Assembly: GCA_032718475.1 (NCBI GenBank)
Contig: JAUCBJ010005137.1
Location: forward strand, 87,501 to 151,500
Direction of reading: 5' to 3'
Source: Nemertoderma westbladi
Lineage: Eukaryota; Xenacoelomorpha; Nemertodermatida; Nemertodermatidae
DNA: 64,000 nt
The notes beneath the pieces were generated by a model. That model was not told the origin of the DNA and searched no databases. It saw only the letters and a list, made by a program, of their open reading frames with translations. The translations under genes were made by a program, and so were the position numbers. Each line of letters starts with the position of its first letter. Positions within the stretch are counted from its first letter, which is position 1. Below, in pieces: positions 9,749 through 19,133 of this stretch.

Positions 9749-11701
9749 ATGTCTCATTCTCGCATAGTAAAGCTGTCCGAAAAAGTCATCAATTTGATAG
9801 CCGCTGGCGAAGTTGTGCAGAGACCCGGAAATGCAATAAAAGAGTTACTCGAGAATTCCCTGGATGCTGGCTCGACCAACATCCAGGTTGTAGTTTCTGG
9901 GGGAGGCCTGAAACTCGCCCAGATTCAAGACAATGGATGCGGAATAGGTAAGGAGGATTTACATTTGGTATGCGAGCGATTCGCCACAAGTAAATTGAGA
10001 AGTTTCGATGATTTACGCAACGTTTCGACTTACGGATTTAGAGGAGAGGCCCTTTCTAGTATTAGTCACGTGGCCCACGTGGCGATAACCACTCGAAGGC
10101 GGGAGACACCCTGTGCATACCGCGTTGAATATCGCGATGGTGTGCCGTTGGCAGCCCCTAAAGCATGCGCTGGTAACCCAGGCACTCAGATAGTCGTATC
10201 TGATATGTTCTACAACATGGCGACGCGTAAGAACGCCTTTAAGGCATCCGAAGAACACAATAAAGTGTCGGAAATCATTACAAAGTACGCGATTCATAAT
10301 TCCGGGGTTAGTTTCTCTTTTAGGAAACAAAATAGCGCGGTTTCGGAAATTAGAACGCTTAATGGGGCTTCTGTTAAGGAAAACGTTAAGTTATTGTATG
10401 GATCGTCAGTAGCTAAAGAGTTAATTGGAATCGATCATTCAGATGATAATCTTGGATTTAAGTGTTCCGGTTATGTAACCAATGCGAACTACAGCAATAA
10501 AAAGTTGTATCTTTTATTGTTTATAAACAATCGTCTGGTGGATTGTTCGGATATTCGTCGCTCCGTGGATACGATTTATCAGCAGTATCTGCCCAAGAAT
10601 TCACATCCTTTTGTTTATCTTAGTTTGACAATCGATCCGGCAAACATTGATGTTAACGTTCATCCTACAAAGAATCAGGTATGCTTTATCAATCAGGATT
10701 CGATAGTTGAATCGATTCAGAGTAGGATAGATGCAGGACTGCTGAGTTGCGGTTCGTCCAGGTCATATCTTACGCAAACTCTTTTACCTAAAGCCGCGGA
10801 TGTCTCAACTAGCAAAGCCGCCAAGGAGGCCACCAGCGATATCGTTAGAGATTGCCATAAAGTTAGGACGGATTGCAAGGACAAAAAACTGGAAGCCTTC
10901 TTTGGCGATGTGGATCGGCCTTCTTGTAGCATCTTGGTAGAGGGTAAACAAGATTCTAGTAGACGGGAGGTTAAACTAACCAGTGTTCATCAACTAAGGA
11001 AGGAATTACAATCCTCATCCCAGGTTTCTATGCGCGAGTTGCTCAGCGGTCATTCGTTCATAGGAATTGTCGATTTCGAATCTACTTTAATTCAATACAC
11101 ATCCGGTCTTTATATAGCCAATAATAGGTCGCTTTCCTTCCATTTATTCTACGAGATTATCTTACGAGACTTCGGTAACTTCGGGTCTTTACGATTCTCG
11201 GAAGAGGCGTCAATCAATAAGATGTGTCTGTTGTATTTGGATTCGGGTTTATCGACTTGGACGCCGGAACGCGGTCCTAAGGAATCCATCGCCCAATCGA
11301 TAACCGATCTACTCGTCAGTAAATCCGAGATGCTCAAAGATTACTTCTCGGTTGAGGTGGACTCTCTAGGTAATCTATTGGGAATTCCTCTTCTTCTTCC
11401 CAACTACACCCCGTGTCTGGACTCTCTTCCGGAGTTTGTGGTCCGTCTGGCGCTCCACGTTGACTGGGACACGGAGAAGGAATGCTTCTACACTTTGTCC
11501 CGGGAGATTTCTCGTTTCTATGCGATTAATCCCAGGTATATCGACCGGGAGGATTCATCGTGGTACTGGACTATCGAACACGTTGTTTATCCGGCCCTGC
11601 GTTCCTCCTGCCGTTGTCCCCCGGCCACTATTAGTGAGGATGCCTCCATCTTACAGTTAACCTCCCTCCCACTGCTTTATAAAGTATTTGAACGATGCTA
11701 G
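9749..11701 (+). CDS. MLH1: DNA mismatch repair protein MLH1 (single exon)
   Basis: This encodes the MutL homologue MLH1, the common subunit of MutL-alpha-type heterodimers, which couple MutS mismatch recognition to strand excision in the nucleus. From the ATG at 9749 the protein has 650 residues. The GHKL ATPase motifs are intact: NAIKELLEN with catalytic Glu32 and Asn36, DNGCGI at 61-66, and GFRGEAL at 96-102. The transducer domain follows (DVNVHPTK), then an unusually short linker, then a C-terminal dimerisation domain ending in the MLH1 hallmark FERC. Human MLH1 has 756 residues; the difference is mainly in the linker. In-frame ATGs at 9686 and 9746 exist, but 9749 gives a start (MSHSRIVKLSEKV) that aligns with the family. 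There are no introns and no inactivating change, although the mammalian gene has 19 exons. I saw no clear AATAAA nearby. Confidence 0.97.
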   Translation: MSHSRIVKLSEKVINLIAAGEVVQRPGNAIKELLENSLDAGSTNIQVVVSGGGLKLAQIQDNGCGIGKEDLHLVCERFATSKLRSFDDLRNVSTYGFRGEALSSISHVAHVAITTRRRETPCAYRVEYRDGVPLAAPKACAGNPGTQIVVSDMFYNMATRKNAFKASEEHNKVSEIITKYAIHNSGVSFSFRKQNSAVSEIRTLNGASVKENVKLLYGSSVAKELIGIDHSDDNLGFKCSGYVTNANYSNKKLYLLLFINNRLVDCSDIRRSVDTIYQQYLPKNSHPFVYLSLTIDPANIDVNVHPTKNQVCFINQDSIVESIQSRIDAGLLSCGSSRSYLTQTLLPKAADVSTSKAAKEATSDIVRDCHKVRTDCKDKKLEAFFGDVDRPSCSILVEGKQDSSRREVKLTSVHQLRKELQSSSQVSMRELLSGHSFIGIVDFESTLIQYTSGLYIANNRSLSFHLFYEIILRDFGNFGSLRFSEEASINKMCLLYLDSGLSTWTPERGPKESIAQSITDLLVSKSEMLKDYFSVEVDSLGNLLGIPLLLPNYTPCLDSLPEFVVRLALHVDWDTEKECFYTLSREISRFYAINPRYIDREDSSWYWTIEHVVYPALRSSCRCPPATISEDASILQLTSLPLLYKVFERC

Positions 11702-13320
11702 ATACTGAAGGAGGCGTATTCCGACATGCACATGGTATTTCGATCTCGATTAGTATATAATATAATATATATAGTCCTTATTCACCCATTAGTACGGAAA
11801 AGGTGCAATAACTACCCCTTTCTCATTTTACAGGGGTCAGATTTACTTTGTCAAGTATTTTTTGCAGGCTGCTTTCTAGGTCGAAACTTTTGTTGTTGTA
11901 ACACGTATTATTATCATTGGGGGGGGGGGGGGGGGGGGGGGTTTATCTACACACAAAACGTGGATATGAAAAAGTAGTTTTGGAATGTCCGCGGAAAATT
12001 AATATTTCGTTTTTGGCTTTAAGGGTCTAGGACTCTAAAGGGGAAAATCAATTCATTGGATTTGCGACAAGCCCACCCCCCTTCGATTTTCTGGAACAGT
12101 TAGTTACTCACAGTCAAAGTAATAATATTGTATATAATATGTTTTTCTATAAAAAAAAACCGATTTTCCTTTACGTAAATTTTTTGTAATGTAATTGCAC
12201 TTAATTTCCATTATCTTTATTCGTGATTTCCGAACGCGATTATTTTTGTTTGGTTGGAGTTCACTGGCCATTGGATATGATTAATAAGTCTATTTCTGCA
12301 GTTAATTTAACGCAATATGATATTTGTTGACCGCAAATACCAACATTTACCTTAGCGAGTATTTCCTTATGAATCATAACATGTTTGGTCATTCCTCATG
12401 GTTCTCAATAGTAAAGCATTTTTTAATATTAGATTGTCCTTTACCTTTTGATTTGATATACTTTACTTTCCTTATAGTTCCGCATTTCGAATAATGATAG
12501 CATTACTATTTTTCGTGTAATACATGTTCTACAAATTAGTACGTATGTCATATAAATTACTTATATTGAGACTAATGATAAATACAATTAAACAACGTTA
12601 TTGTTGTGGCTATTGCTTAGTACGGCATTAAATCTTTTATTAACTTAACAATCCTGTTAAGATAAAGTAAACCAAGATACCCCCACCCCCCCCCCCCCCC
12701 CCCCCGCATTTGCGTCTTCACTATGATAGAAACGCTGTACTGCAACTATGATGTGTAACATACAGTATGCATATCGTCCTTACCGGAATGTCAAGCAGGT
12801 GTTAATTTTCTGTCCAGACTAATTTTATAATCATAATTGGATGAATCGTGCCTTTCATGCTGAATTTTTACTCCTCTGCTATTAAAATAAAATATTGTTA
12901 TCAAGTAACTGCAACTACTTATATACGAATTGAATAATTTATTTGTTATTTTATGCTATTAGGCCTGCTGTCTGTTAATATTATAATTAATTACATATTA
13001 ACACCATTCAGCCATTAATATTTAATTAATTAATTAATTAAATTCTAGGCAGACCAGATAGGAGGTGGTGGTATTCCATTTATTGAGATATTTTTATACA
13101 TATAATTGTTCAACTATAATTAATTAATATTTTAATCACGGATTTGCATCGGAATTGGTTTCCTGTTCTCTCCTGAATCGAGTTACTGGTGTTAAGCTAT
13201 TTATTACCAATCCTTTACACTCAGTCAAATCTTCCCATTTATCTCCAACAAATTATCGACTTTTACAAAAGGCTTCCCCGATAAAACATATGGTGTCGTG
13301 ATTCCTCCAATGGGCGATGC
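11702..13320. other. intergenic AT-rich sequence with G and C homopolymers
   Basis: Contains the MLH1 3' flank, a 23-base G run (11919-11941), a 20-base C run (12686-12705) and otherwise unremarkable AT-rich DNA. The small frame at 11726-11977 translates the G run as polyglycine and is rejected. Confidence 0.6.
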
Positions 13321-13335
13321 GTTGCTATGGGCAAC
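13321..13335. promoter_or_regulatory. X-box-like inverted repeat overlapping the TUSC2-like start codon
   Basis: GTTGCTATGGGCAAC fits the RFX-factor X-box pattern RYYNYY-N3-RRNRAC with mirrored GTTGC/GCAAC arms. The ATG of the TUSC2-like gene forms its spacer. Whether it is bound by an RFX protein is inference. Confidence 0.35.
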
Positions 13336-13680
13336 GGATTGCGCAAGGCTGCTTCCCCTGTAACTAATTCTGTAAAGTGGTTGTGGGGTTGGGATAGCGG
13401 CTCTCGGAATAATAGTAAGCCTAGCGACCCGTCCACCGGTAGTAGCGGTGCTCTCTGCACCGTGGGTGCCGGCGGTGCGACGGTGCTGGTGCTCCACTAC
13501 CAGGGTTCCATGTACGTAGACGCCGACGGTGACACCGCCGATCGCTTCTACATTCAGAGCGCGGACGGCTGCCGTATGTTGCTGACTCCGACTTATAAAC
13601 TGAAACGCCAAGGTCTAGTTGCCTACGACATACCCCGAATTAATCCCAACCTCCCTTGGGTTATGTACTCGGTTGATTAA
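13327..13680 (+). CDS. TUSC2: TUSC2/FUS1 homologue
   Basis: A 117-residue protein that I recognise as a divergent TUSC2 (FUS1). That family consists of small N-myristoylated proteins linked to mitochondrial calcium handling and tumour suppression in mammals. The second residue is Gly in MGNGLRKA, a plausible myristoylation signal. A Ser/Gly-rich stretch follows (residues 24-50). Residues 60-74 read GSMYVDADGDTADRF, matching the family's conserved GSMFYDEDGD core. The C-terminus has QGLVAYDIPRINPNLPWVMY (95-114), matching the family's PQG...DHPRI...FP..LY end. The length is close to the 110 residues of human TUSC2. The gene has a single exon, and its stop is 151 bp before the next start codon on the same strand. 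The identification rests on these motifs; overall similarity is modest. Confidence 0.85.
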   Translation: MGNGLRKAASPVTNSVKWLWGWDSGSRNNSKPSDPSTGSSGALCTVGAGGATVLVLHYQGSMYVDADGDTADRFYIQSADGCRMLLTPTYKLKRQGLVAYDIPRINPNLPWVMYSVD

Positions 13681-13810
13681 TTATTATTCGCGCTGTATTT
13701 AATATAATTTTGGCACGGAAGTAACTTTCCTTAATATAATATATTGTCATTATATTATATTTACCATTTTACCTCTGAGTTGGTTTAGTTATTAGATTAA
13801 CTACAATTTA

Positions 13811-13831
13811 TTATACCGACACTCGGTATAA
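13811..13831. promoter_or_regulatory. perfect hairpin ending at the RNF215-like start codon
   Basis: TTATACCGA-CAC-TCGGTATAA is a perfect 9-bp inverted repeat with a 3-base loop whose last base (13831) directly precedes the ATG at 13832. It also contains a TATAAAT-like string across the junction. It could be an operator-like DNA palindrome or an mRNA stem at the start codon; the sequence does not decide. Confidence 0.5.
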
Positions 13832-15076
13832 ATGGCTCGGCGACGTCACATTTCCCAGATCTCGCTGGTTATCTGTACGTTAACCGCGGTTCGAACGGCC
13901 GAGGTGGAAGTCGTATTCTCCGCGAGTGAGGACCCCGGTTGCTTAGCAACCGAGGACGCCGGTTGCCGTGATAACGCGCCGGTGCGCGGGCGACTAGTCA
14001 GCGGGAAACTTACCAAGCCGTTGGGGGGCGTGCTGCTTCTATTGGATGCGGAGGAGACGGACGTCGCCATGCGTGACGACGAGGCTGCCGTTGCTATGGA
14101 TACGGACTGCGTCGCGTTGGTAACGGTAGCGGAAGGGGCGGATGTAGGGGAAGCGATTGCGCGCGTCCGCAAAGCGTTGCTCGTCGGGGTCTACGCCGTG
14201 TTGATATTCGCGACACGGAACCCGGAAACACATCGGATATTCCGACAAAACGAATTCGATCTAATAGAAATTGGCCAATTGGCCTGTCCTAGTCTATCGT
14301 TTCGGGAAATTGTAGACCCCCCGGATCGGACCACCTGCCCGTCCAATCAACCGCCCCCATTGGTGGTCTCCGTGGCAACCAGTTGGTCGCGTCGCATCAG
14401 CGACGCCTTCGACTCGCTTGACGTCCCCGTTGTCCTGCTGGTCGACTGCGGACTCGCGTTGGGCTCTCTGCTAGGGGGCGCCAAGATTAGCGCCTCTGTG
14501 CGGCACGCCAAGGAATCCCAACCGCAGCCCATATCTTCCTCGTGGTCAATGTGTTCTAGAATAGTTAGCGGGGAGGTAGTCTGCGACGATACGAGGCCCC
14601 CCACGCCCCGCCCCTCTCGCATTCATCCCGCCCAACTCTCGGCTTTCCTCTGTACCGCCCCTATGCTCCTCTGCTTCCTCTTACTGCTTCGCTTCCCTCG
14701 TCCCCCCACCGGCGACTATCCGGCCCTCGCCGGGTTACCCTGGCAACCCGTGGAAGGAGCGCTCCGTTGCTACGCTCGCGACGCCCTCAACCTACTCAAA
14801 GTGAAGCGTTACAACCGCTACCAGTTGCGCCGCGCCTACCGCGTGCTACCCGGTTGCCATGGGGATGGGGACCCCCCCGACGTGTGCGCCGTCTGTCTGG
14901 ATAGGTTCCTCGCCAAGCAGGACATCCGGGTGCTGCCCTGCTGCCACGAGTTCCATCGGAGATGCGTCGACTCCTGGTTGGTCGAGAAACACACGTGTCC
15001 GCTGTGCAAGTCAAACATCCTCGCCGTTCTATCCCCGTCAACCGACGGAGAAAGTTCTCATACAGACTCATCCTGA
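13832..15076 (+). CDS. PA/TM/RING-H2 E3 ubiquitin ligase, RNF215-like
   Basis: A 414-residue type I membrane protein of the PA-TM-RING class, ubiquitin ligases of the endomembrane system. It starts with a short basic then hydrophobic segment (ISLVICTLTAV), the likely signal peptide. A luminal region of about 240 residues follows. One transmembrane helix lies at about 269-288 (LSAFLCTAPMLLCFLLLL), then a basic juxtamembrane stretch. The C-terminal RING-H2 finger spans 352-392 with all eight ligands: Cys352, Cys355, Cys370, His372, His375, Cys378, Cys389, Cys392. The finger and the preceding basic region most resemble RNF215; RNF13, RNF130 and RNF150 relatives cannot be excluded. The gene is intronless and much richer in G+C than its surroundings. 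It follows the TUSC2-like gene so closely that a shared transcript is possible. Confidence 0.85.
   Translation: MARRRHISQISLVICTLTAVRTAEVEVVFSASEDPGCLATEDAGCRDNAPVRGRLVSGKLTKPLGGVLLLLDAEETDVAMRDDEAAVAMDTDCVALVTVAEGADVGEAIARVRKALLVGVYAVLIFATRNPETHRIFRQNEFDLIEIGQLACPSLSFREIVDPPDRTTCPSNQPPPLVVSVATSWSRRISDAFDSLDVPVVLLVDCGLALGSLLGGAKISASVRHAKESQPQPISSSWSMCSRIVSGEVVCDDTRPPTPRPSRIHPAQLSAFLCTAPMLLCFLLLLRFPRPPTGDYPALAGLPWQPVEGALRCYARDALNLLKVKRYNRYQLRRAYRVLPGCHGDGDPPDVCAVCLDRFLAKQDIRVLPCCHEFHRRCVDSWLVEKHTCPLCKSNILAVLSPSTDGESSHTDSS
13936..13952. promoter_or_regulatory. strict X-box palindrome inside the RNF215-like coding region
   Basis: CGGTTGCTTAGCAACCG is a perfect inverted repeat around a central T and matches the GTTGCY-N-RGCAAC X-box core. 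Looser matches follow at 13962-13975 and 14734-14747. It may be a downstream regulatory element or chance in GC-rich coding DNA. Confidence 0.3.
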
Positions 15077-16030
15077 CAAAGTTCTCTCATTGTTCCTAAA
15101 ATGTTCTCAAAGCGAAGATGTTCCCACAACAAAGATGTTCTGTTTCCACGCCAACTAAGTTTGTAAGAATCCCATTAATTTTTCCCACTCAGGAAGTTCT
15201 CGGTAGTAACATCTATATTTAGTCTTTCCTGCTGATCACCCATTCCCTTTATTGTTTTACTATTGTTGTTATTGCTGATAATTAATGGAGCTGTTTTTAA
15301 TATTGAATCTGCAGAATGTGCGTTGGAGAATAATAGTGCTTAGAGATATCTTTTTATTATAATTATTTCCAAACTCATCTGGGAGGCCATAATGTACTTT
15401 TTAAGAATGCATATATATATAGGGATGCGGGTTTCTACCCAAAATACTAAAGTGGGAAAACTTTCAATATCAATTCTGCCTAATATCATTATAAACCAGT
15501 ATTGCCCATAGCGCCAAAGGCCAAGCAAGCTCAAGTTCTGCAACTTTTGGCTCAATGTATGTATGTACTATTATTTTTTTGCTGGTATTCTGTAATCTGT
15601 GTTTAATATCCTCGGGGTGCCTCTATAGAGGAATTTCGGGCTGCTCCCGGTGGTTCGTGTTTCACACTTCCGCCTATCACTTTTATCCTTGGGGGTGGGG
15701 AGAGGGGGGGGGTTGGGGGTGGGTGCAGGTACTTACCCAATGCGTCAGTTGTGTGTCACTTTTCCAATAAGTCACTAGCCTGTCAAGTGCCAAGACGTCG
15801 TCCCCACGCATTCAATCACAGGTAGATTTAGTACCGGTAGACGCTGGATTGGTGTGTCCGATAGTACCAGAATACTTAAATACAAAAAATATAACGAAAC
15901 GGATAGAAGGCGGTTCAGGAACAAAGTACTATATTATTTAATTCATTATACGTCGGCTAAAGAAGAGTTGTTTTGTGGAGTGTTCCAGTTCAGTCCAAAA
16001 AAGCAGCAGAATATTAATTTATATTTTTGC
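15077..16030. other. gene-free; G-rich tract
   Basis: This is the 3' flank of the RNF215-like gene. A G-rich run at 15691-15724 (several runs of five or more G) could form a G-quadruplex. Small open frames here (15340-15770) have no recognisable content. Confidence 0.6.
15691..15724 (+). repeat. G-rich tract with G-quadruplex potential
   Basis: Five G runs of four to nine bases are separated by one- or two-base spacers, fitting the G4 pattern on the + strand. No gene can be tied to it. Confidence 0.5.
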
Positions 16031-16037
16031 AAAAAAA
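16031..16037 (-). terminator. RNA polymerase III terminator of tRNA-Tyr
   Basis: A run of seven T on the - strand begins 6 bp beyond the tRNA 3' end, the usual Pol III stop signal. Confidence 0.8.
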
Positions 16038-16042
16038 TATGT

Positions 16043-16128
16043 TCCTTCGAACCGGATTCGAACCAGTGACCTATGGATTACAATTATTCCTCTACAGTCC
16101 ACCGCTCTACCAACTGAGCTATCGAAGG
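16043..16128 (-). tRNA. tRNA-Tyr (GUA) with a 13-nt intron
   Basis: Read on the - strand, the 86-nt gene folds into a complete cloverleaf. It has a 7-bp acceptor stem CCTTCGA/TCGAAGG with discriminator A, D-arm TAGCTCAGTTGGTAGAGC, anticodon loop CTGTAGA with GTA, and T-arm with GGTTCGAATCC. A 13-nt intron (16079-16091) sits one base 3' of the anticodon, the canonical eukaryotic position, leaving a 73-nt mature tRNA. Both internal Pol III promoter boxes are intact. It belongs to the family in which tRNA-Tyr genes typically carry introns. Confidence 0.97.
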
Positions 16129-17090
16129 ATGAGGTTGTGCGTAGATATTTCGTAAGCGATTAGAAATGAATAAATCGCGGAGTAAAATGGTCAAATTATA
16201 ATTTTCCGAAAAAAGCACAAAAAGTTATAAATACAGTTGTAGTAGAATATTTCAGGTGAGACACGGAGCGGAGCATGGATACGTATAAAAATAGATGACA
16301 CAATGTAAAACCCAAGCAGGAAACTGTATTGGTAGGCCTACCGTCCTCGCGTATAGGCTGATGTTCACAAATCTCTACGCCATACTGTAGCAAGCATAGC
16401 AGCAGACACATTGAACAATAACTACACACATTTTCATAATAATCACACATTTGACACCGCAAATTTAAATTGTCTGTAAACAAACAATGAAGGGTAAAAC
16501 ATTTCCGACATACGCGTAGGCATTCGCGTAGTTGTGTAACTTCCATTCCTGTCATTTGCCGGTTCAGTACAACAGTAGGAACACTGTACACTCACAGCCT
16601 TTTTAACAACTACGCGAAGGTATTTTGTAACTTCGCATGGACTTGGCGTACTGTAGTTGAGCTGCGTGTGGCAGTCCTGATAAAATATTATTATTCTAGA
16701 TCCGGTAAGTAAGGATTGAAATTGTTTTTGTAGGTACCGGTACTGATATGTCAGATATATCATTATCGTTTACTAAAACAACAAACAGTGAGTCACTACC
16801 GCGGTGACGTTCTGGGATTGCCGCTTCGACCTATTGTGATAATGAAAAATTTGCAGCCCTACTTACGATAGTCACACCATTTACTGTAAATTCTGTTGCA
16901 AAATTTACAGTAACTTTGTTTTCGTTAGAGAAGCCCTCCACAGAGGGATTGAAAAATATCGAAAAATCACCTTCCATAGAAACCAAGATAAGAAATTATC
17001 GGAGCACTTTGTTGTGATGTCAAACTGTACTATGGAAGCCAATCACAGCAGATTTTCAAAATTGGCACTCCGTGTTTACTTAATTAACAA
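16129..17090. other. gene-free
   Basis: No exon or element boundary is supportable. The overlapping - strand frames at 16196-16763 lack any recognisable domain. Confidence 0.55.
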
Positions 17091-17129
17091 CACCCGCCAC
17101 TCGATTCAGGGCACCTTGTTACCCACTTA

Positions 17130-17625
17130 TTCAATTGTTTCTAGCCCAATCAGATCTCTCCAGGCACCTGAAGACTAAGTTCTTTCGAGCCACAGTGGAA
17201 AGTGTATTTTTATGCGGGGGTGAGACCTGGACACTGACTAAATCACTTGAACAACGAATTGATGGTTGCTACACAAGACTACTAAGGGCAGCCCTAAACA
17301 TCAGCTAGAGACAACACATGACAAACGCCGAGCTTTATGGTCCAATACCACCTGTATCAACCACCCTCCGCGAACGCAGATTAATATTCAGTGGGCACTG
17401 CTGGCGAAGTAAAGACGAGGTCATACCAGATCTGCTTCTCTGGCAACCAACTCATGGGAGGCGTACAGTAGTCGTGGACGACCGGCCATAACATATATAG
17501 ATCAACTTGAAAGGGATACTGAACTTGGGAGAAACGAAATTGCGACAACTATGGAGAATCGGGAAGCCTGGAAGGATCTCATTTTCACTGTCCGAGTTCG
17601 CTCGACCTAGTAGTAGTAGTAGTAC
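17130..17625 (+). mobile_element. 3' end of a non-LTR retrotransposon (LINE)
   Basis: Conceptual + strand translation gives the C-terminal tail typical of LINE pol proteins. It includes FFRATVESVFLCGGETW, LDGCYTRLLRAALNIS-type text, AELYGPIPPVS, the GHCWR motif, and THGRR followed by RRPAITYIDQL. In-frame stops and frame changes show it is dead. It ends in a (TAG)n run at about 17610-17625, the simple-repeat tail many LINE clades carry. The upstream reverse transcriptase is missing, so this is a 5'-truncated copy. Confidence 0.8.
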
Positions 17626-18039
17626 TAGCCCAAAAATTTTTTCGGCACCAACCCTATTAAATTTCGCCATGTAAAATTAATTTCTGCATAGGCCGGTTTT
17701 AGCTCCGTATAGGTCGGTCTAGCTCTATATTGAATTGTTATAGCTTGGAATACAGTAGGTCGGCATTAAGTTAACTTGTTTTTATGTGTAGCACATATGT
17801 ACGTAGATACAGTACAGTATGGGTAGCACCACGCGTATAATTACAGTACGTAGAACCTAGAACCTTTGAAACTGGAGTCGGTACTAGATACCCTAAATGG
17901 TGATCAACGAAATTAATTAATTCGCGAAATAAAGATCATAAACACGATGCAGCACACCAATTGGAAATATCCAACACGGTTGTAATTCAATCGTAGCGTG
18001 TTGCGTCTTGCTCCTCAACTCTAATAATGCTGGTTTAAA
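17626..18039. other. gene-free
   Basis: AT-rich DNA without recognisable coding or element structure. Confidence 0.55.
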
Positions 18040-18345
18040 CATTGTTAGTTGAGAATGTGGGAAGAGGGGAATGTGGGAAGTTGAGAATGTCGGAAGATGG
18101 GAATGTTGGAAGGTGGAAATGTTGGAAGACGGGAATAAATGACGATGGGAATGTGGGAAGATGGATGGGAATGTGGGAAGATGGGAATGAAGGATGGTTG
18201 GGATATGAGAATCTACGAAGATGGGAATATTGTTAGATGGGAATATGAGAAGATTGGGAAGATGGAAATGAGGTAAGATAGTAATGTAGGAAGATAGGAA
18301 TGTGGGAAGATGGGTATGTTGGAAGATGAGAAGGATGGTAAGGAC
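18040..18345. repeat. degenerate tandem repeat of about 16 bp (gatgggaatgtgggaa)
   Basis: About 18-20 imperfect copies of a purine-rich unit run through this segment, with purines on the + strand throughout. The open frame at 18042-18236 is this repeat translated and is not called a gene. Confidence 0.85.
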
Positions 18346-18379
18346 TGTCTCTGAATTGGTTGGTGTGTATTGTTTTGGT

Positions 18380-19085
18380 TAGAAAATCCCGCGTTTGTAT
18401 TGTAAGCAACTCCTTGTCCTAAATTGGTAAGAATATAACGTATTGTTTAGATATTGTGTATTGTTTGAATTAGATAAACCTGTCTCGGTAACCTGCTCTT
18501 TCCCTCAATGTCTAAGGAAAATTGCAAACAGCATTTTACCAATGTTCCCCATAATGAAAGTAACAAAGTTTCCCGCTTTGTAACCTGATCTTTTCCATTA
18601 ATATCTCAATAATTGGTAACATCATCGTTTCTTCTTTATAGCTTAGAAAGTCCTGTTTCTGTAACCTGCTTCCTTTCCATCAATTGGAATATCACTGTAA
18701 CCTTCGCCTTAGTAAAATTAGATTCTTGTTTTAGTTAATATTACCCGCCTCGCCGTGACCTGTTCCTTTCCATGAGTGAGTAGGTAACAACACCACCCGC
18801 CTCTGTAACCTGTGAACCTTCCCCTCAACATTGTTTAAGTTTTCGTTAGAAAATCATTTCCATGTAATAACCTGCTCCTTTCCCGATATTTTTAATATAT
18901 AAACATAATTTATTGCTTTGGTCAGCCTCGCCTCGGTACGCAGTAAACTTCGCCCGCGAGACAGATTCGCACGCGTCCAGGTCCAATCTTCGCCCTCAAA
19001 ATCCGTGTTAACAACATCGTTTATTGCTTTGGTTAGAAAAAGCCGTTTCTGAAACCTGCTCCTTTCCCCCAATCGGGTGAAGGTT
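18380..19085. repeat. diffuse tandem family around gtaacctgctcctttcc
   Basis: The phrase taacctgctcctttcc or a close variant recurs about eight times at irregular spacing (about 18490, 18580, 18670, 18758, 18808, 18869, 19052). It is usually preceded by gttagaaaatcccgc-like text. This is an old, heavily diverged tandem repeat. Confidence 0.6.
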
Positions 19086-19133
19086 GCACCCATCAGCAGG
19101 GAAACAAACCCATGCAGTGCTGCAGACCTGTAC

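Noticed and set aside
10013-11660. Open frames overlapping MLH1 in other frames
   Set aside because: MLH1 explains the region, and the alternatives show no recognisable content.
13225-15071. Antisense open frames opposite the TUSC2-like and RNF215-like genes (for example 13225-13611, 13846-14172, 14347-14622, 14796-15071)
   Set aside because: They are shadows of the GC-rich + strand genes, with no domains and poor starts.
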